Shown here: one piece after another, positions 22,232 to 33,775 of the stretch | Layout: every line of letters starts with the position of its first letter | How positions within the stretch are numbered: the stretch's first letter is position 1 | DNA from: Pegoplata infirma | Lineage: Eukaryota; Arthropoda; Insecta; Diptera; Anthomyiidae | DNA length: 64,000 nt | Assembly (NCBI GenBank): GCA_963921195.1 | Contig: OY992537.1 | Coordinates: 67,510,040 to 67,574,039, forward strand | Direction of reading: 5' to 3' | The notes under the pieces: generated by a model | Told to the model about the DNA's origin: nothing | Seen by the model: the letters and a program-made list of their open reading frames with translations, nothing else | Database searches by the model: none | Translations under genes and position numbers: made by a program

Positions 22232-23230
22232 ACTTGAAATTTGGACTGTAGGTTCACCTCCCGGAATATAGATCCACTAAGGCTGGATTTTTGCCAGTGT
22301 TGATTCTAAGGGGGTAAAAAGGGTAAAAAACTATACTTTTGGTACTTTTTATATCTCATGAAATAATGGTCATAGAGACTTGAAATTTGGACTGTATGTT
22401 CACCTCCCGGAACGAAGATCCTGTAAGGCTGGACTTTTGCCAATATTGATTCTAAGGGGGTAAAAAGGGTAAAAAACTGTACTTTTGGTACTTTTTATAT
22501 CTCCTGAAATAATGGTCACAGAGACTTGAAATTTGGACTGTATGTGCAAATAATTGTCACAGAGACTTGAAATTTGGACTGTATGTTCACCTCCCGGAAT
22601 GTAGATCCTGTAAGGCTGGACTTTTGCCAATGTTGATTCTAAGGGGGTAAAAAGGGTAAAAAACTGTACTTTTGGTACCTTTTATATTTTCTGAAATAAT
22701 TGTCACAGAGACTTGAAATTTGGACTGTATGTTCACCTCCCGGACTATGGATTCACTAAGGCTGGATTTTCGCCAATGATGATTCTAAGTGGGTAAAAAG
22801 GGTAAAAAACTGTACATTTGGTACCTTTTTTATTTCCTTAAATATTGGTATTAGAAACTCGAAATTTGCAATGTAGGCTTACCTCCCGGAAAAAAATCAC
22901 TAAGGCTGGGTTTTTGCCAATGTTGATTCTACGGGGGTAAAATGGGGAAAAAAGTGTACTTTGGTACTTTTTATATCTTCTGAAATAATAGTCATAGAGA
23001 CTTGAAAATTGGACTGTATGTTCACCTCTCGGAATAAAGATCCATTTAGGCTGGATTTTTTGCCAATGATGATTCTAAAGGGGTAAAAAGGGTAAAAAAC
23101 TGTAATTTTGGTACCTTTTACATTTACTTAAATAATGGTACTAGAAACTTGAAATTTGTAATGTAGGTTCACCTTCCGGAAAAAAGATTCAATAAGGCTG
23201 GGTTTTTGGCAATGTTGATTCTACGGGGGT
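22232..23230 (+). repeat. ~146-bp tandem repeat, seven units
   Basis: Units begin 'acttgaaatttggactgta' at 22232, 22378, 22565, 22711, 22857, 23000 and 23147, with a 41-bp partial duplication at 22524. Each contains 'cacctcccgga', 'aaggctggatttttgcc', 'gggggtaaaaagggtaaaaa' and 'ttttggtaccttttat'. Confidence 0.92.
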
Positions 23231-23234
23231 AAAA

Positions 23235-24142
23235 AGGGTAAAAAAAGTACCTTTTATAAAAAGTACATTTTATACAAAGTACCTTTTATAAAAAATACCT
23301 TTTATAAAAAGTGCCTTTTATAAAAAGTACCTTTTATAAAAAGTACCTTTTATAAAAAGTACCTTTTATAAAAAGTACCTTTTATAAAAAGTACCTTTTT
23401 TAAAAAGTACCTTTTATAAAATGTACCTTTTATAAAAAGTACCTTTTATAAAAAGTACCTTTTATAAAAAGTACCTTTTATAAAAAGTACCTTTTATAAA
23501 AAGTACCTTTTTTAAAAAGTTCCTTTTATAAAAAGTACCTTTTATAAAAAGTACCTTTTATAAAAAGGACCTTTTATAAACAGTACCTTTTATAAAAAGT
23601 ACCTTTTATAAAAAGTGCCATTTATAAAAATACCTTTTATAAAAAGTACCTTTTATAAAAAGTACCTTTTATAAAAAGTACCTTTTATAAAAAGTACCTT
23701 TTATAAAAAGTACCTTTTATAAAAAGTACCTTTTATAAAAAGTACCTTTTATAAAAAGTACCTTTTATAAAAAGTACCTTTTATAAAAAGTACCTTTTAT
23801 AAAAATTACCTTTTATAAAAAGTACCTTTTATAAAAAGTACCTTTTATAAAAAGTACCTTTTATAAAAAGTACCTTTTATAAAAAGTACCTTTTTTTAAA
23901 AGTACCTTTTATAAAAAGTACCTTTTATAAAAAGTACCTTTTATAAAAAGTACCTTTTATAAAAAGTACCTTTTATAAAAAGTACCTTTTATAAAACGTA
24001 CCTTTTATAAAAAGTACCTTTTATAAAAAGTACCTTTTATGAAAAGTACCTTTTATAAAAAGTACATTTTATAAAAAGTGCCTTTTATAAAAAGTACCTT
24101 TTATAAAAATACCTTTTATAAAAAGTACCTTTTATAAAAAGG
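23235..24142 (+). repeat. 16-bp minisatellite, about 56 copies
   Basis: Unit aaaaagtaccttttat repeated nearly without gap, with point variants (e.g. gtacat, gtgcc, ggacc) and a few length variants. The unit matches the end of the adjacent 146-bp unit, so it probably grew from that. Not a CRISPR array: no spacers. Confidence 0.97.
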
Positions 24143-25395
24143 AATGTAGGATTTTTCGGTGAAGAAAAAAACCTTCTGGAAGAGGTACTTTTTGGAAGTT
24201 TCTAACGGGGGTAAGAAAGTGTACTTTTGGTACTTTTTTTTGGTTCCTATAATAATGACCGTTGAAGCTTGAATTTTGGAATGTAGGGGACTTGATGAAA
24301 AAAACATTCTGCTAAAGTATTTTCAAAAAATTCTGTTTCTAGAGATGTAAAAAAGTGTTTTTTGATACCTTTTATATTTCATTAAGTAATTATCCTAGGC
24401 ACTGAAATTTTGAATGCTTTAAAAAGTTATTTTTTGGAAATTCTGTTTCTAAGGGTCGCGACCGATCGTAAAGGGGATAAAAAGTGCAAATTTGGTTATT
24501 CTTATATTTCTTGAAATAATGGTTCACAAACTTGATGTTTTAAATAAAAGATCACCTAGCACAAAAAACAGTTTTTGGAAAATATAATATAAAGGGGGCA
24601 AATGGTTATTTTGAGATATCTAACTATTGAACTAAAAGCCGCAGAAATAACACCCAAGACAAGGACATATTTTAAAATTTTAGGGTAAAAAGGTGTACCT
24701 GGTAACAGTGGTGTTAAATGCTACTTTTCATATCTACAATATAAAGACAATAGAACTTTTTATTTTTTTAACGCATATTATACGGAGAGAAATGAAACTT
24801 ACATGAAACGAAAGGAGATGGAATTGGACATGAAATGGAATAGAACGGGGAACGAAGTGGAATAAAGCTGGGAACAATATGGATTGATACTTTTTACATA
24901 TTTAACTTTTTTGACTCCATATTTGTTCTCTTTATATGTTTTTCCACTCAAACTTATTTTTATTCCAATTTTTTTTTTCACTGAAATATTTATTCACTCA
25001 AAATCTTACAACCCGATATAAGGGCTCAAAAATTATCAATACATTTTTTCACCGATACGAGCATGATGACGTACCAGCGAAGTTATTAAAATTTTATTGT
25101 TTAAATTTTTCATTAAAATATTATTTTATAAAAGACTTAAACGTCCACAAGTAAATAAAACAAAAACTCTGTAGAGGATTTTTTTTTAAATCGATAGAGT
25201 AATAATGATCCTTATATTATCCGGTATTCAATACAACCGGTAACGAAGTACCGGGATGGTAAGCTAGTACTTTTATATATGAAATGAAGACCTGTAGTAT
25301 GTTTACGCCTTTTGAATGGTACTAAGTGTCTGAGTTGTGATATTTTTGTTTAAATCTTTAATGGTTGGTATAGTTAGTTTGCTACTGCTTTCAGC

Positions 25396-25480
25396 CAGAA
25401 CTTCATGGAGAGAAGCAAAAAGACTAGCCGAAGTTAGAATTCAATGGAAGGCTTTTGTACTGGCCCTTTGTTCCAACTAG
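25396..25480 (+). pseudogene. 3' tail fragment of an RTE-type LINE
   Basis: Twenty-seven codons ending in a stop read SWREAKRLAEVRIQWKAFVLALCSN, which matches in layout the C-terminus of the RTE ORFs here (..WHEVKTIAQNRSMWRCFVDDLCSLAE and ..WNEVKHHASDRIYWNNLVAALCSLQE). A severely 5'-truncated copy of a third, related LINE; a (TA)n stretch follows at 25495. Confidence 0.65.
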
Positions 25481-26259
25481 GAATCACAGGAATTTATATA
25501 TATATAGTTAGTTTGTAAATCTATTTGGCATGCAAAGTACCAAATCACGTTTTTAAAAATCGGTTATTTAACCTATAAAGTTATGTTTTTTGTATTTACA
25601 CGTAATTGCCACGGTCTTTTCGGGCTTTCTTTCCAAGGACTGCATTTTTTGCGGTTGCTTCAAATCGCTCCAAATAGAGAAGAGTTACTCTAGATATAAT
25701 TGCCGATCTATCCACAGCTTTTGGTCCATGTCGTACAACAAAAATTTTATGAAATCGGTCATGATTCATTTATCTAAGAAAACGCCATAATTGTCAAAAT
25801 TTATCGCGAGGGTTAAGGTATTTCCAATATCACGCAAAATTTTAGCTTTTTTGTAGTAATTTTACAAATATTTTTTTATCGGAAATTTTGTCGCTTGTTA
25901 CGGTATTTTAAATTCGACCTAAGCATGTTTCATTTTATAAAAAAGGAAAAAAATACTTACGTTACATTTTTAATACGCGTTTAAGTATATTTTTTCGGTT
26001 TTGTCTTTAACGTGTATTATAAATTTATAAAAAAAAATTACCTATTTGTCATTTAATGTTTAGCCACGTACATATTTATACCCAAGTTAAAAACAATTGA
26101 GTGTGCCAAAATCAGCGTTTTAGAACCTTTTTTTTAATATTTTTTTTTTGCTTATTTTACAAAAATATTTAGTTATCCTGTTTTTAAGAACATTTAAGCG
26201 TTTTTTTTTTTTAAATAAAAATTTTAAAAAATAACATTTAAAAAACTTAGAAAATTTTG
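25481..26259. other. Unassigned AT-rich sequence
   Basis: The ORF at 25590-25790 shows no recognisable domain. No terminal repeats found. Confidence 0.4.
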
Positions 26260-26535
26260 ACAAATTCTGATTAATTTTTAATAAAAAATAAAAATTGTTT
26301 TATTCGACCCTTAAAATTTTATATTTTGAGTAGGGGTATTCTAGCTCGAGGTCATCATTTCCTTTACTAATTAAAACTATGATATTCTCATAAAATAATT
26401 TTCAAGAAAATTATTTTTCTGTTTTAAATTTATTTGTGTTGGCTATTTTTGCAAGACTTAATCGTGGCGTGTTTTGGATAAAATTAAGATTTTTTAAATT
26501 TTTTATAAAATTAAAAAAAAATTGATCAAAATCTT
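26260..26535 (-). repeat. Fragment of the 5973-6896 family
   Basis: Reverse complement of about 6040-6320: it shares 'ctagctcgaggtcatcatttcc', 'gatattctcataaaataatt' and 'gcaagacttaat' in the same order. Confidence 0.75.
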
Positions 26536-26585
26536 GTCTTTTCTCCATAAATAGAGTATATGTTAGTTTAATGTTAAGATTGTTT

Positions 26586-26697
26586 GTCTGAAATCAGCAG
26601 ATTTTTCTGCTATCTTGATAGATTTTTCCATATGACTCAAAATCGGTGTTTTCTTAGCAGATTTTTCTGCTGATTGGATAAAAGTTTCATATTAAAC
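26586..26697 (-). mobile_element. Fragment of the CACTCAAA/AGCAGA MITE family
   Basis: Contains 'agcagatttttctgct', 'catatgactcaaaatcggtg' and 'cagatttttctgctgattgga', the right-hand part of the family seen complete at 58374-59063. Its terminal TTTTGAGTG has decayed. It abuts RTE copy 2. Confidence 0.7.
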
Positions 26698-28038
26698 AGT
26701 GATCATCATTTGGTAATCGCAACAATCCGCATAAAAATTGCCGCCATTGAGAAAAACACACAAATCTCCCAAAGAAGGTATAACGTTGATAAGCTCAAAG
26801 ATTCAACAGTTGCAAATTCCTTCACTTCTGCATTAAAAACATCGCTTCAGAATAATAACAGAAATCGTTGCTGGGAGGAAACTAAAAAGATATTTACTAA
26901 AGCTGCTGACAATCACTTGGGATACAAGAACAATTCCCGTAAAGAGTGGATCAGTGATGAAACGTGGAAACTGGTGCTGGAGAGAAAGGAAGCCAAAGCT
27001 TCAATTAATATTAGCAGAACGCGTTCGTCCAAAGCATTATGTCAACAGTTGCACAATCGCCTCAATCGAGAAGTCAAGCGAAGTGCCCGGCGCGACAAAC
27101 GAAACTGGGTTAACAATATCGCAAAAGAGGCACAGGCTGCTGCCGAAACGTATCGCATGGGAGATCTCTATCGTGCGGCAAAGAAATTAACTAATACCTC
27201 AAAACCCACGGTCAAGCCATTAAAAAACGATGCTGGAGAACTCGTTACATCTAAACAACAACAACTGAAACTTTGGGAAGAATTTTATGAAACTATGTTA
27301 TCGTCTTCTCTACCCATACAACAGACAATATGCAGTTGTGAATCACACACTTCGAACACAAATATCTCCACCGACTCTCCCAATATTATTGAAATTTGCG
27401 AAGCAATAAAATCGCTTAAAAACAACAAATCGCCTGGCATAGACAATATTTCTCCAGAGATGTTAAAAATTTATGCAACAACCAGTGCTAATTTGCTTTC
27501 CCCTATTATTAACCAATTCTGGAGTACGGAACTTCTCCCAGAGGAAATTTCTGAAGGAGTTATCATAAATTTGCCAAAGAAAGGGGACCTAACAGCCCGT
27601 AAAAATTGGAGAGGCATTACGCTTTTGAGTATGATTAACAAGGTGATCGCACACATAATAAATAAAAGACTTTCAACCTCTCTTATTCCTGAGCTTAGAA
27701 CGGAACAAGCCGGTTTCCGCGCACACAAATCCTGTGTCGATCACATTAATAGTTTAAGAGTGATAATAGAGCAATCTGTAGAATGGAGATCACCTTTGTA
27801 CCTAACTTTTATAGATTTCGAAAAGGCTTTTGACACCCTAAGCCACGCAGCCATATGGAGCGCTTTGGAATGTAAAGGGGTAACTGCCAAGCTAATAAAA
27901 CTTATTAAAGGTCTATATGAAAACGCCACCTGTCGAATTCTGCACGAAAAACAACTGAGCAACAAGATAAGCGTTAACTCCGGTGTTCGTCAAGGTTGTG
28001 TTTTATCTCCCTTGCTATTTAACTGCGTACTCGACGTA
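26698..28038 (+). pseudogene. RTE copy 2 ORF part 1: linker and RT
   Basis: It opens with the endonuclease end SDHHLVIATIRIK, then a Lys/Arg-rich linker and RT motifs: NNKSPGIDNISPEMLK, LPKKGDLTARKNWRGITLL, EQAGFRAHKSCVDHI, FIDFEKAFDTLSHA (catalytic Asp) and GVRQGCVLSPLLF. It breaks at LDV where a MITE entered; the ORF then reads CTQNN-type insertion codons and stops. Confidence 0.9.
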
Positions 28039-28268
28039 CACTCAAAATAATTCTACAGTAAAGGGTTTAGTAAGTGATATTGTACCAAAATCTACTAATT
28101 CGTTACTAATTTTAGTATCTTCAAAGTACTAACATTAGTAATTTTTACTGGATTTGACTAATATTAGTTAAAAATTTTAGTATTGGTTACCAATTTCTGC
28201 ACTAGGTCCTTTTGGACTAAAATTAGTTAAATTTTTAGTATTGAATACCCACGTTTTTTTTTTGGGTG
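28039..28268. mobile_element. 230-bp TA-target MITE with CACTCAAAA ends
   Basis: Ends CACTCAAAA and (reverse) CACCCAAAA. The flanks are TA (28037-28038) and TT (28269-28270, one mutated base). Excising 232 bp restores GAC-GTA-GTA-ATG in the LINE frame. The interior repeats 'ttagtaatttt/actaatttagta'. It shares only its termini with the larger CACTCAAA/AGCAGA family. Confidence 0.85.
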
Positions 28269-28270
28269 TT

Positions 28271-28464
28271 GTAATGAATAAGGCAACATCCCATAGAAAA
28301 GGAATCACTTGGGGTCTCCAAGGCAGATTGGAGGACCTTGACTACGCGGATGACATTTGTCTACTTACGCACACCTTTTCAGACATGCAATCTAAGCTGG
28401 CACTGGTCCAAGAACCTGCATCGCATGTTGGTTTGAAAATAAATATAGGCAAGACAAAAACAAT
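28271..28464 (+). pseudogene. RTE copy 2 ORF part 2: RT motif C
   Basis: Sixty-five codons encode RLEDLDYADDICLL (both catalytic aspartates) and KINIGKTKT. Cut at the duplicated CAAT by the next insertion. Confidence 0.88.
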
Positions 28465-29926
28465 TGTTACAAATTTTTTTTATCATAAAAAGGATGTTAC
28501 TTTTTAATTTTTTTAAATATATAATTTTCTTTCATTTATCATTAGTATGAAAATAAAAAAATAAAAAATTGTGCAAAAATGGATGGGTATCCTTCCCATT
28601 TCTTAACTATATAAATATATTTCTCTATCATGACATAAATAAGTTATTTTGGCAAATGCAAATACAAAATAGATAAATTATAATATTGCTCAAACTAGAA
28701 CTGCATTAAAAAGAAAAAAAAAAAAAAAGTTTGTTGGTCATATAAATTAAACATAATTTTCAATATTTCAAAATTTCAAGATTTTTAAGAAAATTAAAAT
28801 TAAATCTCAAATGCTTTAAATTTGTATAAAACACTATGCAAATTTAAACAATCACAGATTAATTGAATAATTTAAAAAAAAAATCATATTTCAAAATATC
28901 ATGATCAAAATTTAACTTCATTTTTTTTCATTATTTTACTATCATGATATTCTTAATAGTTTAATATGTCAAATTAGTGTATATAATTTTTCTAAGTGTA
29001 TATGCATATTACGTATCTAAATTTTAACTTGTAAAATTTATCATTACTTGCAAAAATTTCAGTTTCTTTACCATTTAGAAAACAACAACCACACATATTG
29101 ATTGCTGGGCCCATCGATTGAAGAAACGACGTGTGAGTGAAACCCTTAAATATTTTGCTAAACTAAATAAATTGATTGTAAGTAATGATATATTAAAACA
29201 CCCATATATAAATTTAAAACTCTCTTTATTTGTCAGTCCGATTTTGTTATGTTCCACGATTCCTAAAACATTCTAAACAAAACATAAAAATAAGGAAGAA
29301 AAATCTAGTTATTAGCTTATTAATATTCAATCATAATTTAGTATGTTAGGAACACTCAATGAATGAGGTTCTTTAATTACCATTAACTACGGTTAATGAT
29401 AACTCTAATTTTTTTTGTTGTTTCAACGTATATTGAAATGAATTGTTTAATAAATCTCTCTTTTGAATTTCTTTTATAAACATGATACTCTAAGTTTTTT
29501 TTTTATGGGAATGACGATCAAAACAAAATGTAATACCACGTAAGTAATAGGCTTGTCAACTTTAGGGACAGTTTATAAAACCAGGGTAAATTTGCTGTCT
29601 AGGCGTCTGACTTACAGTCAGTTGGGTGGGAGAATTGTACCCTACATGGCATATCACCTCGCCATCGGTTTGTTTGTATTTTAAAATCTATTTTCTTCCT
29701 CTATCTAGTACTTTTGCCTACTCTATGGTATTTTTAGGCATGTAGAGTAGGTTATGTGTTTATGCGTTATGAAACCGGGTTAAGAACCAAGTTTACCGAG
29801 TTAAATGCTAGCTGGGAAAAATCATCTACCATGCCACTTAGCCTTATTTTTCATTTTAAGGTCATTTTAAGTTTGATGAAAATTTTAATAATTTTTATTA
29901 TTCGTAAATCTAACCAGCGCATAACA
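28465..29926. mobile_element. Putative solo LTR, TGTTA...TAACA
   Basis: The 1462-bp insertion begins TGTTAC and ends ATAACA, with CAAT duplicated (28461-28464, 29927-29930). Removal restores the LINE frame exactly (AT|G-CGA). TG..CA ends, a 4-bp duplication and lack of coding sequence fit a solo LTR; a short-TIR DNA element is an alternative. AT-rich with an AATAAA at 29449. It includes a degenerate tRNA-like stretch at 29596-29645. Confidence 0.55.
29596..29645 (+). other. Degenerate tRNA-like stretch
   Basis: 'gcgtctgacttacagtcagt' can fold as an anticodon-like arm (CTGA/TCAG with a 7-nt loop), followed by a weak B-box-like gagaattgtaccc. No A-box of quality. Probably a relic. Confidence 0.3.
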
Positions 29927-29930
29927 CAAT

Positions 29931-30582
29931 GCGAATAAACGTAAACAATGAGCGAGTACTAACCGTTCAGAATCAAGCGCTTGATGAAGTAGAATCATTC
30001 TGTTACCTGGGAGCCATACTGGACAAAAGTGGTGGTTCCAAAGCCGACATATCTAGCCGCATAAACAAAGCCCGGCAATCATTTGGCCAACTCAAGTCAG
30101 TGTGGAACTCATCATATATGTCAAAAAGGACGAAATTAAAGATTTTCAACTCGAATGTAAAGTCCACACTCTTGTATGGATGCGAGACGTGGAATGCAGC
30201 ACCACGTGACATACACTCCATCCAAGTTTTCGTAAATAAATGCTTGAGAAAGATCCTACATATATTCTGGCCTAGAACAATCACAAATTACCGTCTCTGG
30301 TCAGAAACTAGTCAACGGCCTATCCAAATTGAAATCCGTAAACGTAAATGGAATTGGATTGGACATACATTGCGTAAACAACCCAACGATATTGCTAAAC
30401 AAGCTATAGATTGGAACCCGCAAGGCAGTCGACGTATCGGAAGGCCATCACACACCTGGAAACGGCAAATTGAAACCGAAATATCCCATTTAAACCTGTG
30501 TTGGAATGAAGTCAAACACCATGCATCAGATCGAATTTATTGGAATAACCTTGTGGCGGCCCTATGCTCCTTGCAGGAGTAA
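29931..30582 (+). pseudogene. RTE copy 2 ORF part 3: C-terminal domain
   Basis: This resumes at RINVNNERVL and reads ESFCYLGAILDKSGGS, TLLYGCETW, VNKCLRKILHIFWPRTITN, KWNWIGHTLRKQ and RRIGRPSHTWKRQIE, ending LCSLQE. No internal stop. The match to copy 1 residues in the same order is strong evidence for the family. Confidence 0.92.
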
Positions 30583-30605
30583 AAGGAACAAATATATATA
30601 TATAA

Positions 30606-31000
30606 ACAGTATGTTACAACTTTTTTGCTCGGGTATTAATATATTAAAACATTTGTTAAGTAATCTCGTCTTTTTTCAATTTCATGGTTAATTATTTTTA
30701 AGTATAGAACGACGCATTTTGTATGTCTCCTTTAGCTTCAATCATTGCCTCTTTTATTTTTTTATAAGCCACTTATGCATGTTTTCAGAAAAGAAATGTC
30801 TGTACACTTATGTTTGATGTCACCACCATTATGAAAACCTAAGGTGTTACCAATTTAATATTCAACCACTAAAAAACTTAAGTTTGTTCAAAATTCGGGC
30901 CTTTGATATGTTAAAATTTTGGATTTAAGTCAAATTAAATATCTACCAGAGATTTGGTGATGACAAATAATGTTAACCCACCAAAAACTACTGCTTCGCC
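30606..31000. other. Unassigned AT-rich sequence
   Basis: No frame or repeat recognised, though 'agattttttt..' style decay is absent and base composition is slightly less extreme than nearby. Confidence 0.35.
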
Positions 31001-31055
31001 GTAAGCAGGTTTGTAAGGGAATGTTGAGTTGACATTCCCTTACAAACCTGCTTAC
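31001..31055. repeat. Perfect 24-bp inverted repeat, 7-nt loop
   Basis: The arm at 31001-31024 is the exact complement of 31032-31055, with loop tgagttg. Arms are mixed-sequence (about 45% GC), unlike the surrounding AT-rich DNA. Could be the tip of a foldback transposon, or a hairpin RNA source; nothing shows expression. Confidence 0.9.
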
Positions 31056-31495
31056 GTATGGCATGATATTTGGTCGCAATGTCCCACTTTAGAGCATTTC
31101 ATCCGAGCGCTTATTTCAGCGCAATAAAAATGTAATGAAATCATACCTTCTTAGAAGCTTACTAGGTGCATTTTTGTAAGCATATTGGATGCTTAGAAAT
31201 CATTGCTCCAATAAAGCACAAAAATAATGTGTTACCATCACTAAAGTCTTCATGCCTGAAAAGTTTGTATGAAGGAAGTGCTCCTCGTAGGCACACAAAT
31301 AACACTACAGTTTTAATGTCTGAATAGTGTGTAGTCGAAACTTTTGTTTTCACATTTGCACATGCGTACACGTCCGTTCACAAAAACACAAAATATCAAC
31401 TGAATTCAAATTGTATTTTTTTATTGCGTCATCCAAATTTTCGTTTTGCTGTTTGATGCTCGTAAGTCGTCGTATAATTCATAGTTTTTTCTCTC

Positions 31496-31640
31496 TGCCT
31501 TACGGTAGTGCATACTAGATGCACTACTGTAAGTGAATGTATTTAAAAATGTCAGTTTACATTCGTAATTTTTCGAAAAATTTATATTTCTATCTCTGCC
31601 TTACATTAGTGCATCTAGTATGCACTGCTGTAAGGCAGAA
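31496..31640. repeat. Two related hairpins
   Basis: Hairpin 1: 31499-31512 with 31520-31533 (cttacggtagtgca, one G:T). Hairpin 2: 31596-31614 with 31620-31638 (19-bp arms, few mismatches, loop ctagt). The two share the arm 'gccttac..tagtgcat'. Perhaps ends of one decayed short element. Confidence 0.75.
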
Positions 31641-31838
31641 ATATCTATGTGCTGAAGACGAAAAATTATGAACTGCTTCCACAATCTCGATTATTTTTTG
31701 CTGGGAAACTACTGGTTTACAAAAAAGTTTTTTGGGTGTATTTAAGGAAAATAACGTACATTCAATGAAAGTAGACACAAATATTGTGTTACATAGTGTT
31801 ATTAAAAACAATTGCAATGATTTTTACTATTTTTGAGT

Positions 31839-31920
31839 CTACCCTGCAGGAAAAGTGATAAGTCCATGATAGGTCACGCGAACTATCATCAGGACCCGAA
31901 ACATCTATCACAAAATGATG
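31839..31920 (+). repeat. CCCTGCAG-ended element, fragment
   Basis: It starts ctaccctgcaggaaaagtg, then 'atgataggtcacgcg', resembling the element at 5930-7000 and the reverse copy ending at 39645. Only about 80 bp are recognisable. Confidence 0.5.
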
Positions 31921-32290
31921 ACAAAAAAATATTGATGAAAAAAAATCGTGAAAAATATTGATGAAAAAAAATATTGAAGAAAAAATATATTTAAAATAAA
32001 AAAATATTAATGAAAAAACTATTGATAAAAATATTGATGAGATAAAAAATATTAATAAAAAAAATTTAAAGAAGAAAATATTGATGAAAAGAAAATATTG
32101 ATGAAAAAAAATATTGATGAAAAAAAATATTAATGAAAAAAAAAAATATTGATGGAAAAAATATTGATGAAAAAAAAAATTATGAAAAAATGTATTGATA
32201 AAAAAAATATTGATGAAAAAATATTGAAGAAAAAAAAATTTATAAAAAATATTGATAAATAAAAATTCTGATGAAAAAAAATTATGTTAC
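31921..32290. repeat. Low-complexity (ATTGATGAAAAAA)n tract
   Basis: Irregular tandem 'atattgatgaaaaaa' units, about 25. ORFs over it are homopolymer artefacts. Confidence 0.9.
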
Positions 32291-33442
32291 GAGGTAAATT
32301 ACACCGCTCAACACTCATTTTCCGGCTTGAATTCTGGTGATCAATTTTAGTAGACTTTGATCTCCTGACTTCAAATCTGTTTTTCCATCACGTCCAGATT
32401 CTTAGTTATTTACGATTGAAAATGCGAAAAATTACGATTTTTGCATTATTTGAAAGCCTGCACAGGAGCCATTCAGTGAATACAAATCTGGTATAAAGCG
32501 CAAAAGTACAATTTTTTTCTAATTATTGCGTTTGGTTCGGTTACACTTGCGTTTTAAAATGATACTGTTAAAATTACCATTTTTGAAAAAAAGCTAAGCC
32601 TTAGTTTTTTTGATATTTTTCAAAGAAAAACAAAAAAAAATTATATTTTACAAATTTAAGATTTCTGTGTTATTTTCATATACACCGGAAGATATCGTTA
32701 ATGGGTTTAAAAGTCCATAAGAAAGAATGAACTTTTGCCTAAATTTTGAGCTCATCACAGTAAAGAATGATAATCTGGTTTTTTTATTAGAGCTTTTCAA
32801 AATGGTGCTTTTTCTATTTTTTTTTTTAAAGTGTTTTTTTAAAATACATGTTTGGCCAATAATTGTGCAACAACTTCATATTTTTTTGATCATATGTTTG
32901 AGATCATAGTTTAATTCTACTCTAACGTTTTATACCAGATTTTTATTCCACCCAGTGGCTGCTGTGCAGGCCTTCAAAAAAAGCAATAATCGCGTTTTTT
33001 CGCATTTTCAACCGCGAATAATTAAAATTCTAGACGTCATGGAAAAATTTGGAGCAAAGATTTGGAATCAGCGAGTCAAAATCGTTTAAAATTTTATATG
33101 AAACTTCAAACCGGAGCTTTTCTAGATCAATTCGGGTTTTCGCGAAAAATGCAACAAAGAAAAGTTACCACAACAGTGATGGAATTGTTGATACAAATGT
33201 ACTTTTTTTATATTATTTGATGTTGAAAAATACGTTGATACGCCCACGACTCTTTTGATACATTTTCAAAATTAAACGAATTTATTTAATTTTTTTGTTG
33301 AAATTTTTTTTCTTGCATTAAATTTCGCCCCATTTTCTACTAATTAAAACATGGTTATTCTTGGAGAAACTCTTTTAAATTTGAAAGAGTTTCATATATG
33401 CTATGTTGGTGCATGGTCTAAAGAATAGCAGCTGACTTTTCA
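32291..33442. other. Unassigned AT-rich sequence with a CGCGAAAA module
   Basis: No gene supported. At 33095-33150 the phrase 'tctagatcaattcgggttttcgcgaaaaa' type module appears in reverse relative to those at 37960-38350. Otherwise AT-rich. Confidence 0.4.
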
Positions 33443-33775
33443 CACTTCGGCCGAACCAACTTTACACTCAAGTTGCGATTACTGTAAATGTTTTTTTTGA
33501 TTATGAATCTGGTGTGCCCCGCAATATATTTTAACGAAAATCAAAATTTTTCCCGAGGAATAATTTTTATCTTAAATAATTTTTTCATATCTCACGTTTT
33601 CGAGATAAGTTTACAATGTAATTTTTTCGACGTTTGACCACAATTTTTCAAAAAATGTTCAGGCGAAGATTTTGATTTTCGTTGAAATATAGTAGTGGGC
33701 ACCCCAGAATTCATATTCAAGAAAGACATTAATAGTGTTCGCAACTTGAGGTAAAAGTTGGTTTGGCCGAGGCGT
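33443..33775. repeat. 333-bp inverted repeat (foldback)
   Basis: Left arm 'cggccgaaccaacttt..caagttgc..ggtgtgccccgc..aacgaaaatcaaaattt' is mirrored on the right by 'gattttcgtt..gggcacccc..gcaacttgag..aaagttggtttggccg', centred near 33605. Imperfect over about 150 bp per arm. No target duplication established. Confidence 0.75.

Larger units (their letters stand above)
22146..25267 (+). mobile_element. Non-autonomous Helitron-like element
   Basis: It begins with TC (TCTATATATATAAAAG) after an A, and ends in CTAG before a T, as expected for Helitron insertion into AT. A hairpin CCGGTA-ACGAAG-TACCGG (25237-25254) lies 13 nt before the end, the typical 3' signal. No target duplication or TIR. A (GACT)n run follows the 5' end. 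The interior is ~146-bp tandem units, a 16-bp minisatellite and degenerate unit derivatives. No Rep/helicase frame, so non-autonomous. A second copy (minus) starts at 62626. Confidence 0.85.
26698..30605 (+). mobile_element. RTE-type LINE copy 2, 5'-truncated and split twice
   Basis: The copy starts in the last part of the endonuclease (SDHHLV) and runs to a stop at 30582 and an (AT)n tail. Insertions at 28039-28268 and 28465-29926 split it. Removing 232 and 1466 bp restores one frame of about 730 codons. The protein resembles copy 1 along its length but is clearly a different subfamily. Confidence 0.9.

Noticed and set aside
23235..24142. CRISPR-like regular repeat
   Set aside because: Units are contiguous 16-mers with no spacers, in a eukaryotic transposon.
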